A stretch of 64,000 nucleotides of DNA from Gentiana macrophylla (Eukaryota; Streptophyta; Magnoliopsida; Gentianales; Gentianaceae): contig CM047806.1 in assembly GCA_026214975.1 (NCBI GenBank), forward strand, positions 82,321,599 through 82,385,598, in the 5' to 3' direction. The position numbers were made by a program, and so were the translations under genes. The notes below the pieces were generated by a model. That model was given only the letters and a program-made list of their open reading frames with translations. It was not told the origin of the DNA and did not search any database. Positions within the stretch are counted from its first letter, which is position 1. The number at the start of each line of letters is the position of its first letter. Positions 54,805-63,706 of this stretch are shown here, one piece after another.

Positions 54805-55202
54805 TTAAAAAAACAGGGTATTTGCGTCGACATGAAGTCGCAAACACTCTACCTAGTCACGTGCCTTGTGGACATCTTTTGCGTCGACATCTCGTCGTAA
54901 ATACTCTGCCTAGTCAGCTGCCATGTGGACAATTTTTGCGTGGACATGTCGTCTCAAATAGTCTGCCATGTCAGCTGCCACGTGGACAAGCTTTTGCGCC
55001 GAGGTGTCGTCGCAAAAACTAAGAACTAAGTATATGCGATGACAATCGACGCAAATGTATTTACGACGACAGAGTCGCCGCATTTGGAAAATTTGGCATG
55101 AAGTATTTGCGACAACTTGTCGACGCAAATATAGCAATTGCGACAACAATAGACTTTATGCAACCACAAAATGTCCATGCAAATACTACTTTTTTTTGTA
55201 GC
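54805..55202. mobile_element. CACTA-like non-autonomous element with subterminal repeats (degenerate ends)
   Basis: The right end reads AAATACTACTTTTTTTTGTAG, the complement of CTACAAAAAAAAGTAGTATT. The left end has ATTAAAAAAACAGGGTATTT. Both resemble CACTACAAAAA-type termini but have lost the outer bases. Inside, a 57-58-bp unit beginning TTTGCGTCGACAT and ending CCACGTGGACA-like is repeated about 3.3 times (54820-55020), followed by inverted copies of GTCGACGCAAAT (55040-55130). Such sub-terminal GTCGACGCAAA repeats are typical of CACTA transposase-binding regions. No coding. Confidence 0.6.
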
Positions 55203-55288
55203 AAACTTAATGCTTCCTTTAATCCATGAATTCTGCAGGAAACTATTTATGTCAGCACTATATTGTTGGAAACGTATGGGGAAGGAAC
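55203..55288. other. host segment left of the hAT MITE
   Basis: It contains TTCTGCAGGAAACTATTTATG, which looks like an acceptor plus a short exon (ETIYVSTILLETYGEGTV once the MITE is ignored). I do not recognise it. ACGTATGGGGAAGGAACAGTTGTATGCATA is recreated by joining across the MITE, and a second copy of that sequence occurs at about 55642-55671. Confidence 0.4.
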
Positions 55289-55579
55289 CAGGGGCGTCCA
55301 TGTCCACATTTAGGCTCGGGGCCTGATATTATTTTAGGCCCTTCTAAAAAATATGTTAACCAAAAAAATATGTTATTGTTGCCTCTGGCAAGAATCGAAC
55401 CTTGGTTGCTTGTAAAGTTATTCTTGACTGCTTGCCATTAAACTAATACTTTATTTACTTTTAAAAATGCAATATATATATATATATCTTATTGAGTTAA
55501 AATTTCAGTACTTAAATTTATAGATTTTAAAAAAATGCAAGCCATTACACTTAGCCTCTCAGAAGCGCCTGGAAGGAAC
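55281..55579. mobile_element. hAT-type MITE with perfect 8-bp target duplication
   Basis: The element is 55289-55571 (283 bp), from CAGGGGCGTCCATG to GAAGCGCCTG, with short inverted ends (CAGGGGCGTC / GAAGCGCCTG). The flanks are identical 8-mers GAAGGAAC (55281-55288, 55572-55579). An 8-bp duplication with CAGGG-type termini is the hallmark of hAT elements. It contains an (AT) run at about 55472 and no transposase. Confidence 0.9.
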
Positions 55580-56428
55580 AGTTGTATGCATAATGACATG
55601 AGTGTCTACCTAAATTTTGAATCAAAAAAAAGAAAAGATAAACGTATGGGAAAGGAACAGTTGTATGCATATATATAGTGAAATGAATGTGTACTTCAAA
55701 TTTTGAGCATAGCAAAAAGATAAGCCTTCGAGTCAGGCTTGATCTGTAATATTGGAATGGCTGTTTGTCGAGGATACTATTGGAACTAGCTAAAATATTA
55801 TTATTATGAATTTATTTAATTATGACTTGTTGCCCAAGTAGTGTAGGCCTATAAATTTGTATCACTACTGTTTAGTTGAATAAATGAAAATACAATTGTT
55901 ATGTTACTGTTCTCTCGTAGTAGTCAGCGCTTTCGATTTGGCACAAAGATGTTGTCTTGCTGTCAATCATAATCTGGCGGATAGCGTTTGCGTTGTTGTC
56001 GACCCTATAGGGAAAGCTATATATAGGAGAATGTGAAAATTGATGCATATGATTGGAGTAGATTCATTTTCTATTTTGTTCTTAATTAATATTGAGCATT
56101 CCAATTTCGTAGTTCTTTGGCTTGAGGTATATTAGGCTCGATGGCAACGAAGGAGAAGATTGTTGTGCCCAAGGAAATTTCTGTTCTACAAGCACTTTCG
56201 CGTGCCAATTCGGAGTTTTGGGTTTGATTGCGTTCAAGTACAATTGTTTCGCCATTTTCGACTGCATGTAATTCAAAGATTTGGAAAAGAAGAAAGATAC
56301 TATTATTATTCGTATTTCGATTGATTCTTTATTACTCGTTAGCTGCATTCATTCTAGTCTTGTGTAAAAGGTCATGGTAAACGACATTTCTTGTTCGACT
56401 AAGTTTAGGGTTTAGGGTTCAGGGTTTA
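55580..56428. other. intergenic, with partial duplication of the hAT target
   Basis: The host sequence AACGTATGGGGAAGGAACAG is repeated as AACGTATGGGAAAGGAACAG at about 55641, so an older tandem duplication preceded the hAT insertion. The rest is A/T-rich without recognised genes. TTTAGGGTTTAGGGTTCAGG at about 56404 is a short telomere-like run. Confidence 0.45.
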
Positions 56429-56578
56429 GACAAAGCAACGTATAGTTGTCCGTGAGAAAAAACAGGTTCGTGTAAGTATATGCCTTTCCCATAAGAAGTT
56501 CCACTTGATACCTCTGCTCGTATTGTCTTAGCATTTAACTCCATACATATTAATCATGCATGTACCATTACAAAAACA
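56429..56578 (-). pseudogene. Helitron/PIF1-type helicase C-terminal remnant
   Basis: Minus-strand coding gives GKGIYLHEPVFSHGQLYVAL followed by SK and a stop. This matches the GxYLPxPVFSHGQLYVALSR signature at the C-terminus of plant Helitron helicases (PIF1-like). Just upstream, LCNGT appears in another frame, also part of that helicase family, but the KSQGQT motif VI region between them is deleted. The fragment is a relic of an autonomous Helitron. Confidence 0.75.
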
Positions 56579-57280
56579 AGTTTCTGTGTGCAATGGAAGT
56601 TTAAAACGGGAATGTGCGGTTCTACCATGGCGGGTAAAATAGATTCAGCTACACCAGATGTTGCAGTAGCGACACTGACTAGCATTCGATATTCAGACAT
56701 GACCACAACCAAAACAAGAAACAAACAATGCTTGCTCTTAATATTATTCACTCCTGCCCTGTCTAGGAAGCCACTTAACCATATCACTTATCTGTCATAC
56801 ATGTGTCCATGTGGTTTGTATACTAATAACAAACACACAAAAAGTAAACAAGAGCATATGTAAGAAATAATTACAGTGTCTCTTTCCCCAAGAAAACTAC
56901 ATGTGTATCATCTATTATTGAAAAAATGGGATCAAAACTAGTATATTAAAATTCAATAAGCAACTCACCAACAAACATTGGTCAAACTTCCAGCACGAAT
57001 CAACACGTCCCTAAAGAAGAGTTCATACCTGAGTTGGTTCATATTGCTGAACTGGTTCATCTTTCTGCCTGCTGCAAAACAAAATGCCCTGCAAAGTTTT
57101 AGAAGAAAGAAAAGATTGAAACAATTGCAATTCATGAAAGAACACTTAACGTAAGTGTTAGTGGCTCACCTAATTATAAATGCCATCATATCTATATCTT
57201 AAACCAGAGAAAAATAGAAAACGTGTTCTTTCTTGAAAATGCACAACTACAGGCATTTCACACCTGCAAACCAGTCCTCA
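56579..57280. other. unassigned region beside the helicase relic
   Basis: 56588-56863 has an open plus-strand frame (MQWKFKTGMCGSTMAGKIDS start) with no recognised domain; chance coding or Helitron-derived sequence is possible. The rest is A/T-rich. CACCTGCAAACCAG at 57261 begins the repeat domain. Confidence 0.35.
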
Positions 57281-57416
57281 ATCAAATATCAATATTTAAC
57301 TCTTTTGTAAGAAGAGATTTAATAATGTAAGAAGAGATTTAACTCTTTTGTAAGAAGAGATTTAATAATGTTTATTAAATCTCTTCTTACAAAAGAGTTA
57401 AATATTGATATTTGAT
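57281..57416. repeat. perfect-looking palindrome of about 60-bp arms
   Basis: ATCAAATATCAATATTTAAC followed by TCTTTTGTAAGAAGAGATTTAA at the left is the reverse complement of TTAAATCTCTTCTTACAAAAGA and GTTAAATATTGATATTTGAT at the right. A partial extra arm (AATGTAAGAAGAGATTTAAC) sits in the middle. The right arm starts the satellite-like repeats that follow. Confidence 0.85.
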
Positions 57417-58230
57417 TGTGCACTTTGCATTGCAGAGGTGTGAAAAGAATCAATTTTAGTTGCAATTTCAAGACACCGTTGTATTTTCATTTTTTTTACA
57501 CTGTTCATATTTTCTATTTTAGGAAATAAAGTTTTTGATCGGAATACGAATCAAACCGAAAGCAAAGATCCTTTAACTATTCCTTTAACTATTAAAGGGT
57601 TAGAAAAACGAATCACATTTTTCCACTAAACTATACCCAAGTTTCAGAAGTTTCAGGTACTCATTCCTTATGAATTATGTCTATTAAATCTCTTCATACA
57701 AAAGAGTTAAATATTGATATTTGATTGTGCACTTTGCATTGCAGAGGTGTAAAAAGAACCAATTTTAGTTGCAATTTCATTATAAGAAAGAATCAAGTTT
57801 TGTGAATCAAGAAAAGTGTATTTTCATTTTTTTACTGTGTTTCAGGTACTCTTTCTTTCTGAATTATGTTTATTAAGTCTCTTATTTGCATTGCAGTTCT
57901 TTATTAAATATCTTATTTGCAATGTAGAGGTGTGAAATCGTACAGTATTACAGTTTCAAGAACCGATTTTAGTTGCAGTTTCAAGACACCATTGTGTATT
58001 TTCATTTTTTTACGGTGTTCTTTCAAGTTTCAGGTACTCATCCCTTCTGAATTATGTTTATTAAATCTCTTCTTACAAAAGAGTTGAATACTGATATTTG
58101 ATTGTGCACTTTGCATCGCAGAGGTGTGAAAAGAACCAATTTTAGTTGCAATTTCAAGACACCATTGTATTTTCATTTTTTTATAGTGTTCTTTCAAGCT
58201 TCAGGTACTCATTCCTTTTGAATTATGTTG
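57370..58230 (+). repeat. satellite-like direct repeats, cluster 1
   Basis: Four units share the order TTATTAAATCTCTTCTTACA, GTTAAATATTGATATTTGAT, TGTGCACTTTGCATTGCAGA, AATTTTAGTTGCAATTTCAA, a TTTTCATTTTTTTACAGTG block and TTTCAGGTACTCATTCCTT. They start at about 57370, 57680, 57870 and 58060. Unit lengths vary (about 190-310 bp) by internal deletions. Each contains an intron-like TTGCATTGCAG/AGGTG, so they could be duplicated exon-intron pieces of an unknown gene. Confidence 0.75.
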
Positions 58231-58437
58231 AAAGAACACCGTAAAAAAATGAAAATACAATGGTGTCTTGAAATTGCAACTAAAATCGGTTCTTGAAACT
58301 GTAATACTGTACGATTTCACACCTCTGCATTGCAAATAAGAGATTTAATAAAGAACTGCAATGCAAATAAGAGAATTAAGAAAGAGTACCACAGTAAAAA
58401 TATGAAAATACACTTTTCTTGATTCACAAAACTAGAT
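57793..58437. repeat. foldback: left arm 57793-58060, right arm 58230-58437
   Basis: AAGTTTTGTGAATCAAGAAA at the left returns as CTTGATTCACAAAACT at the right. In between, GGTACTCTTTCTT, TCTTATTTGCATTGCAGTTC, AAATCGTACAGTATTACAGT and TTTACGGTGTTCTTTC all reappear as reverse complements. The segment could fold into a hairpin with about 200-bp arms. The same foldback is present in the second large copy (61326-61884). Confidence 0.8.
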
Positions 58438-59125
58438 TACCTGAATCGGGATGAAGAATGAAATAGACGTCAAAATCGGGTTCTTTCGTGAAGATAAAAT
58501 TACAAACTCTCACCTGAAATCACCTGGAATCATCAACGCTTAAACTTGAATTGTATGGTATAAACTATAAATTACATATTTGATCGATTACCTTCCACGG
58601 CGAAGAAAAGAATTAAAATTGAGACTCAAATTAGGGCTTTTAATCTTTTTAATAAGCTTTTGACAGTCTCACTTCTAATTTAACCCGCCTCCCAATCTAT
58701 TTTCTACCGATTACTTTCGTTTCCAATTTTATGCGGCCTGTTCTATATTCTTTCCGGGCCTATTAATGCAATCCAGCCCAGATATATCTGTCCTTACCCA
58801 AGGGTCATGCCCATGACGCAAATAATTATAGGATTTGTTTTGTTTTGTTATTTCTTTTCGTAACTTCACGACAATACGGTGGATGGATTCCTATGGACGT
58901 GTTGGGAAAAAATAAAAATAAAGAGAATAATTGGGAAATGTTTTTCTTCATCGCCATCTTTACGGCTCTGGGTTTTCCTAGGCAGTCTTGTGGCTACGAG
59001 ACCGTTGTACGGTCTTCGGAGGTCTTATTTCTCCTCTCACATTTTCAATCACATGTCTCACGCAGGCGGCGATGAGAGATGGAGGGTTGAATTTCGTCCG
59101 GCCGCAGTCGACGGGACGTGAAGGA
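57798..59125 (+). repeat. large direct duplication, copy 1 (partner 61326-62612)
   Basis: The copies match over about 1.3 kb: foldback arms, AGATTACCTGAATCGGGATG, CAGTCTCACTTCTRATTTAA, GCGGCCTGTTCTATATTCTT, GACAATACGGTGGATGGATT and GGCGGCGATGAGAGATGGAG. Differences are mainly point changes, a short internal deletion in copy 2 (58133-58220 missing) and a small insertion near 61900. 58440-59125 has mixed composition, with possible minus-strand splice donors (CTCACCT) and no recognised coding. Confidence 0.85.
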
Positions 59126-59137
59126 TGTATTCGGACG

Positions 59138-59509
59138 TGAAGGATGTTTATTAAATCTCTTCTTACAAAAGAGTTAAATATTGATATTTGATTGTGCACT
59201 TTGCATTGCAGAGGTGTGAAAAGAACCAATTTTAGTTGCAATTTCAAGACAACGTTGTATTTTCATTTTTTTACAGTGTTCATATTTTCTATTTTAGGAA
59301 ATAAAGTTTTTGATCAGAATAGGAATCAAACCGAAATCAAAGATCCTTTAACTATTAAAGGGTTAGAAAAACGAACCACACTTTTACCACTAAACTATAC
59401 CCAAGTTTCAGGTACTCATTCCTTCTGAATTATGTCTATTAAATCTCTTCTTACAAAAGAGTTAAATATTGATATTTGATTGTGCACTTTGCATTGCAGA
59501 GGTGTGAAA
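59138..59509 (+). repeat. satellite-like repeats, cluster 2
   Basis: Two more units of the cluster 1 repeat (TTTATTAAATCTCTTCTTAC...TGCATTGCAGAGGTGTGAAA) with starts at about 59148 and 59438. The first is closest to the unit at 57370-57680 (shared AGGAAATAAAGTTTTTGATC block). The second unit is interrupted at GTGTGAAA by the LTR of copia L. Confidence 0.8.
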
Positions 59510-59665
59510 TGTCGAGAATATTATCACCAAAGACAAATAGTGTAGAATATTTTATTTATTTGTATTATTTATTTTACCTAAGGCAAATACATTGTGCCTA
59601 TAAATACCCATTGTAATACATTTTTACAATAAATGACAATACAATTACTTTTCTAAAACCTAATA
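59510..59665 (+). repeat. copia L 5' LTR (short)
   Basis: A 156-bp sequence between the repeat and the primer site. The TATA box TATAAATA is at 59599-59606, followed by CCCATTGTAATACATTTTTAC, which resembles a plant LTR R region. The end before the primer site is ...CCTAATA instead of CA, so the last bases may have mutated. Confidence 0.75.
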
Positions 59666-59721
59666 TGGTAGCAGAGCCTCTCTAATCAAAAAAAAAAAAA
59701 AAAAACCTAGCCGCCGCCGCC

Positions 59722-60500
59722 ATGTCTGAAGTGGTCGAAGACACCACCGCCGCCGCCGCTGCACAATACCCCTCCTTCACCCTTTTTTCTGCTATCCGTA
59801 TTACACAACTCACACGTCAAAACTACAATCTTTGGCGAGCACAAATCGTCCCATACCGCGAGGGCGAGGGAGTTTTCGGTATGTGGATGGAACCATACCA
59901 CCGCCGCCGCCAACCATCACCACCGGCGCGAAGGTGCCGTTGCAACCACCCTCGTGAATCCGGCCTTCACAACGTGGACTCGAAATTAACGACAATCTTA
60001 TACTATCTACGATTACCTCTTCTCTCACCGATGACGTTTTATTGCAAGTTTATATGGCCACAACATCATCGAGAAATTTGGTCGGCCCTCTCCACCTCGC
60101 TGCGTCTGAGCCGCTCAAAAATGGTCCAACTCCCCACCTCCTGGCATCAACACGCAAAGGCGACAAAGACCGCCTCGAATACTTCTTCAAAATTAAAAAT
60201 ATCGCCGATCAACTCTCACTCTTGGCCATCCCTCTCCGATGAAGACATTATTGCGTATCTCCTCATTTGGTTTAGGACTGATGGGCTCTACTACTTCACC
60301 TCGCCCAAGCAAGCCGTCCACCACCACGCGCCTCTCCACCAATCTATGCTCCTCCACCACGTGGCATCGTCGTCTTGGGCATTGCTCCTTCCCAAAGTGC
60401 TCCAACAAGTTTTGAAGCGTCTTCCTTTTCATGTTTCCAATAAGGCACCGTGTTTGTGCCCTTGTCACCGCCAAGAGCCATCGTCAAACTCTTATATGTT
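59722..60500 (+). pseudogene. copia L gag, frameshifted
   Basis: It starts MSEVVEDTTAAAAAQYPSF. RITQLTRQNYNLWRAQIVPY carries the conserved NYxxW of UBN2-type gag. Further gag parts lie in other frames (GNKDRLEYFFKIKNIADQLS at about 60150; DEDIIAYLLI at about 60240). The long frame 59722-60657 is open by composition (GC-rich, His/Ser/Pro-rich) and is not the gag frame throughout. No CCHC knuckle was seen. Confidence 0.7.
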
Positions 60501-61326
60501 TGATTTTACTTCTCATGCACCATTAGATTTGATTTATAGTGATGTTTGGAGTTCTTGTCATGAAACTTCGACCTCACGGTCTCGTTACTATGTTAGCTTT
60601 TGGATGATTTTACCAAATATATTTGGCTTTTTCCGATCAAACTTAAATCGGCGTTGAAACAATTTTTCCGCTTTCTAAATTTAATTGAGCGATAATTCTC
60701 TACTAAACTAAAAGCCTTACAATCCGATTGGGGAGGTGAATATCGTCGCCTCTCTCAACTCCTTACTACACTAGGCATCCAACATCGCCGCTCGTGTCCA
60801 CACACCCATGAGCAGTCGGTGCTATTGAATGCCGGCATCGCCAAATTGTCGAAATTGGCCTCTCCCTACTTGCCCAGGCCAATCTTCCCTTCCATTTGGG
60901 AGGATGCCTTCATCAACGCCACTTACCTCATAAATCGCCTTCCCACCAAAATTCTCAACTACAAAACTCCTTACGAAATGGTTTACCACCGTTCTCCGAC
61001 TACTCTTTCCTCCGTGTTTTTGGGTGTGCATTTGGCCCTATTTACGCCCTTATAACCACCTCCAACTAATCCGCCTCGTATGATTACCCCTTTTCAAACC
61101 AACACACTAAAACCGAAACAAATGCCGGACTACATTCGCTACCCCATCTCCCGAGCCCTACTCGCTACCACTTCCGCTTCGGATCCTACCTCTTACACTC
61201 TTGCCTCTAAACATCAAATTTGGCGCCATGCGTCTGAGGAGGAGATTGATGCGTTATTGAAAAATCAAACGTGGGACCTTGTACCTCGCCAGTCCCATAT
61301 GAACATTGTTGGTAACAAGTGGGTTT
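60500..61326 (+). pseudogene. copia L integrase core and RT start
   Basis: HAPLDLIYSDVWSS (about 60516) opens the integrase core. QSDWGGEYRRLSQLL (about 60721) corresponds to the SDNGGEF region with Asn changed to Trp in this reading. EDAFINATYLINRLPTKIL and YKTPYEMVY (60900-60980) continue the core end. 61080-61326 reads MPDYIRYPISRALLAT, EEEIDALLKNQTWDLVPR and NIVGNKWV, the RT entry. Protease and the pre-integrase zinc domain are not visible and appear deleted between gag and integrase. Confidence 0.8.
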
Positions 61327-62612
61327 GTGAATCAAGAAAAGTGTATTTTCATTTTTTTACTGTGTTTGAGGTACTCTTTCTTTCTCGAATTATGTTTATT
61401 AAGTCTCTTATTTGCATTGCAGTTCTTTATTAAATATCTTATTTGCAATGTAGAGGTGTGAAATCGCACAGTATTACAGTTTCAAGAACCGATTTTAGTT
61501 GCAGTTTCAAGACACAATTGTGTATTTTCATTTTTTTACGGTGTTCGGTACTCATTCCTTCTGAATTATGTTTATTAAATCTCTTCTTACAAAAGAGTTG
61601 AATACTGATATTTGATTGTGCACTTTGCATCGCAGAGGTGTGAAAACATAATTCAGAAGGAATGAGTACCTGAAGCTTGAAAGAACACTGTTAAAAAAAC
61701 GAAAATACAATGATGTTTTGAAATTGCAACTAAAATCGGTTCTTGAAACTGTAATACTGTACGATTTCACACCTCTGCATTGCAAATAAGAGATTTAATA
61801 AAGAACTGCAATGCAAATAAGAGACTTAAGAAAGGGTACCACAGTAAAAATATGAAAATACACTTTTCTGATTCACAAAACTTAATTCTTTCTTATAACT
61901 TGATTCTTTCTTATAATTTACAGAGATAGATTACCTGAATCAGGATGAAGAATGAAATAGACGTCAAAATCGGGTTCTTTCGTGAAGATAAAATTTCAAA
62001 ATCTCACCTGGAATCATCAGCGCTTAAACTTGAATCGTATGGTATAAACTATAAATTACAGATTTAATCGATTACCTTCCACGGCGAAGAAATGAATTAA
62101 AATTGAGACTCAAATTAGGGTTTTTAATCCTTTTAATAAGCTTTCGACAGTCTCACTTCTGATTTAACCCGCCTCCCAATCTATTTTCTATCGATTACTT
62201 TCGTTTCCAATTTTATGCGGCCTGTTCTATATTCTTTTCGGGCCTATTAATGCAATCCAGCCCAGATATATCTGTCCTTACCCAACGGGTCATGCCCATG
62301 ACGCAAATAATTATAGGATTTGTTTTGTTTTGTTATTTCTTTTCGTAACTTCATGACAATACGGTGGATGGATTCATACGGACGTGTTGGGAAAAAAATA
62401 AAAATAAAGAGAATAATTGGGAAATGTTTTTCTTCATCGCCATCTTTACGGCTCTGGGTTTCCCTAGGAAGTCTTGTGGTTACGAGACCGCTGTACGGTC
62501 TTTGGAGGTCTTATTTCTCCTCTCACCTTTTCAATCACATGTCTCACGCAGGCGGCGATGAGAGATGGAGGGTTGAATTTCGTCCGGCCGCAGTCGACGG
62601 GACGTGAAGGAT
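61326..62612 (+). repeat. large direct duplication, copy 2 (partner 57798-59125)
   Basis: Repeats the foldback arms (61326-61640 left, 61650-61884 right) and the 690-bp unique part (61930-62612), ending at CGACGGGACGTGAAGGATGT ATTCGG. It starts exactly where copia L breaks off. Copy 2 then continues into unrelated DNA (GCTGTCAAGAGG), whereas copy 1 continues into satellite-like cluster 2. Confidence 0.85.
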
Positions 62613-62714
62613 GTATTCGGGCTGTCAAGAGGTTAATCACACCAGCAAATCAACCTCTTCACAGCAAATCTTGTTTATTTAGACAGCAAATCCGGTTTAC
62701 CTCATCATTGTTTC

Positions 62715-62996
62715 TGTTAGAGATAATAACATGATTAGTATTTAGATTAAGATATAGCAAATCAAGGGAGTGGAGGGATAGGTGCCGATGAAAGGAGTCA
62801 ATTGAGAGACATAATTGATTGTGATGACTAGAAAGGAAAGAAATAGTTTGGGGGGACTATCACTTAGTAAGTGATTGGATTGTCCATTTTTTTCTGACAG
62901 AAAAAAGATGTAACCACGTATTGCGGGGTTTGAGAGATAAATAATATTATTCAAACTATATTATCTAAATACGCAATCTTGTCATTATCTCTAACA
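62715..62996. mobile_element. probable solo LTR or MITE with inverted ends
   Basis: A 282-bp block, TGTTAGAGATAATAACATGA to TCATTATCTCTAACA. The ends are inverted repeats over about 22 bp with a few mismatches, plus a second matching pair (ATTTAGATTAAG near CTAAATACGCAATC). TG...CA and the size suit a solo LTR, while the long inverted ends suit a MITE. The flanks GTTTC and CTAGC are not a target duplication. Confidence 0.55.
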
Positions 62997-62997
62997 C

Positions 62998-63362
62998 TAG
63001 CTATTGGACCATTCTGAGCTCATGTACGAGCTCTGTTTTTCCGTTCGAGGTTTCAAAAAGGGATAAACAGTGATTGTGGTTAAATGTGACAATTGATTGA
63101 ATTTGCCTCTATTATTTTGCAAAGTTTGACCAGTTCCTAGCTAATTGGACCATTATGTGCTCATTTACGAGCTCTATTTTTCGGTTCGAGGTCTCAAAAA
63201 AGCAGAAACACTGATTGTAGTTAAATGTGACAATTGATCAAATTTGGCTCTAATTTTTCGCCAAGTTTGACAGGTTGCTAGCTAATTGGACCATTATGAG
63301 CTCATTTACGAGCTCTATTTTTCGTTCGAGGTCTCAAAAGGGAGAAACAATGATTGTGGTTA
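62998..63362 (+). repeat. about 140-bp tandem repeat, 2.6 units
   Basis: The unit starts at CTAGCTATTGGACC (62998), CTAGCTAATTGGACC (63137) and CTAGCTAATTGGACC (63278). It includes GAGCTCAT-TACGAGCTCT (itself a short palindrome), CGTTCGAGGTYTCAAAA, TGATTGTGGTTAAATGTGAC and AAGTTTGAC. The third copy is truncated after TGATTGTGGTTA. Confidence 0.9.
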
Positions 63363-63415
63363 TATTTCCATCTGGAATTTCAGTTTGAATAAATGATTTC
63401 TCATTTCTTGTAAAA

Positions 63416-63706
63416 TACTCCCCCGTTTTTTTTTATCTGTCACATTTCAGAATTTTCTATTTTTTATTTAACTGTCATTTTACTTTCCCAATGCATCATT
63501 TATTATTTTTCCCACCTTTACCAACAAAGTATTTACATCTCCAATAAAAAAATACATTTCTAAAACTAAAAACTCATTTACCAACAAAGTATTTACATCT
63601 CCAATAAAAAAATACATTTTCAATACTATATTTTATACATATTAATTACTTTCTTAATATATGCGATTATTATCTCTGCGACATATAAATAAAAACGGAG
63701 GGAGTA
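63416..63706. mobile_element. Stowaway-like MITE with internal 55-bp duplication
   Basis: TACTCCCCCGTTTTTTTTTATC at the left mirrors ATAAAAACGGAGGGAGTA at the right, flanked by TA. The inverted ends extend to TCTGTCAC / GCGACATA. Inside, ACTCATTTACCAACAAAGTA followed by TTTACATCTCCAATAAAAAA occurs twice (about 63517, partial start, and 63572). Confidence 0.8.

Larger units (their letters stand above)
59510..61326 (+). mobile_element. copia element L, 5' half only
   Basis: The 5' LTR is 59510-59665 (TGTCGAGAATATTATCACC, with CCTATAAATACCC promoter) and the primer site TGGTAGCAGAGCC is at 59666-59678. Gag, integrase pieces and the first part of RT follow. The element stops abruptly at 61326 in the RT N-terminus (NIVGNKWV) and is joined, through the shared TTTGTGAATCAAG-like text, to repeat copy 2. 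There is no 3' LTR or polypurine tract, so the 3' half was lost by recombination or deletion. Confidence 0.85.

Noticed and set aside
56404..56428. Interstitial telomere
   Set aside because: Only about three imperfect TTTAGGG units, too few to indicate a former chromosome end.
59722..60657. A 311-codon open frame that could be taken as one protein
   Set aside because: Only its first 40 codons and its integrase-like end read as copia. The middle is low-complexity His/Pro/Ser translation of a GC-rich gag that is better read in other frames, so it is a frameshifted element gene.
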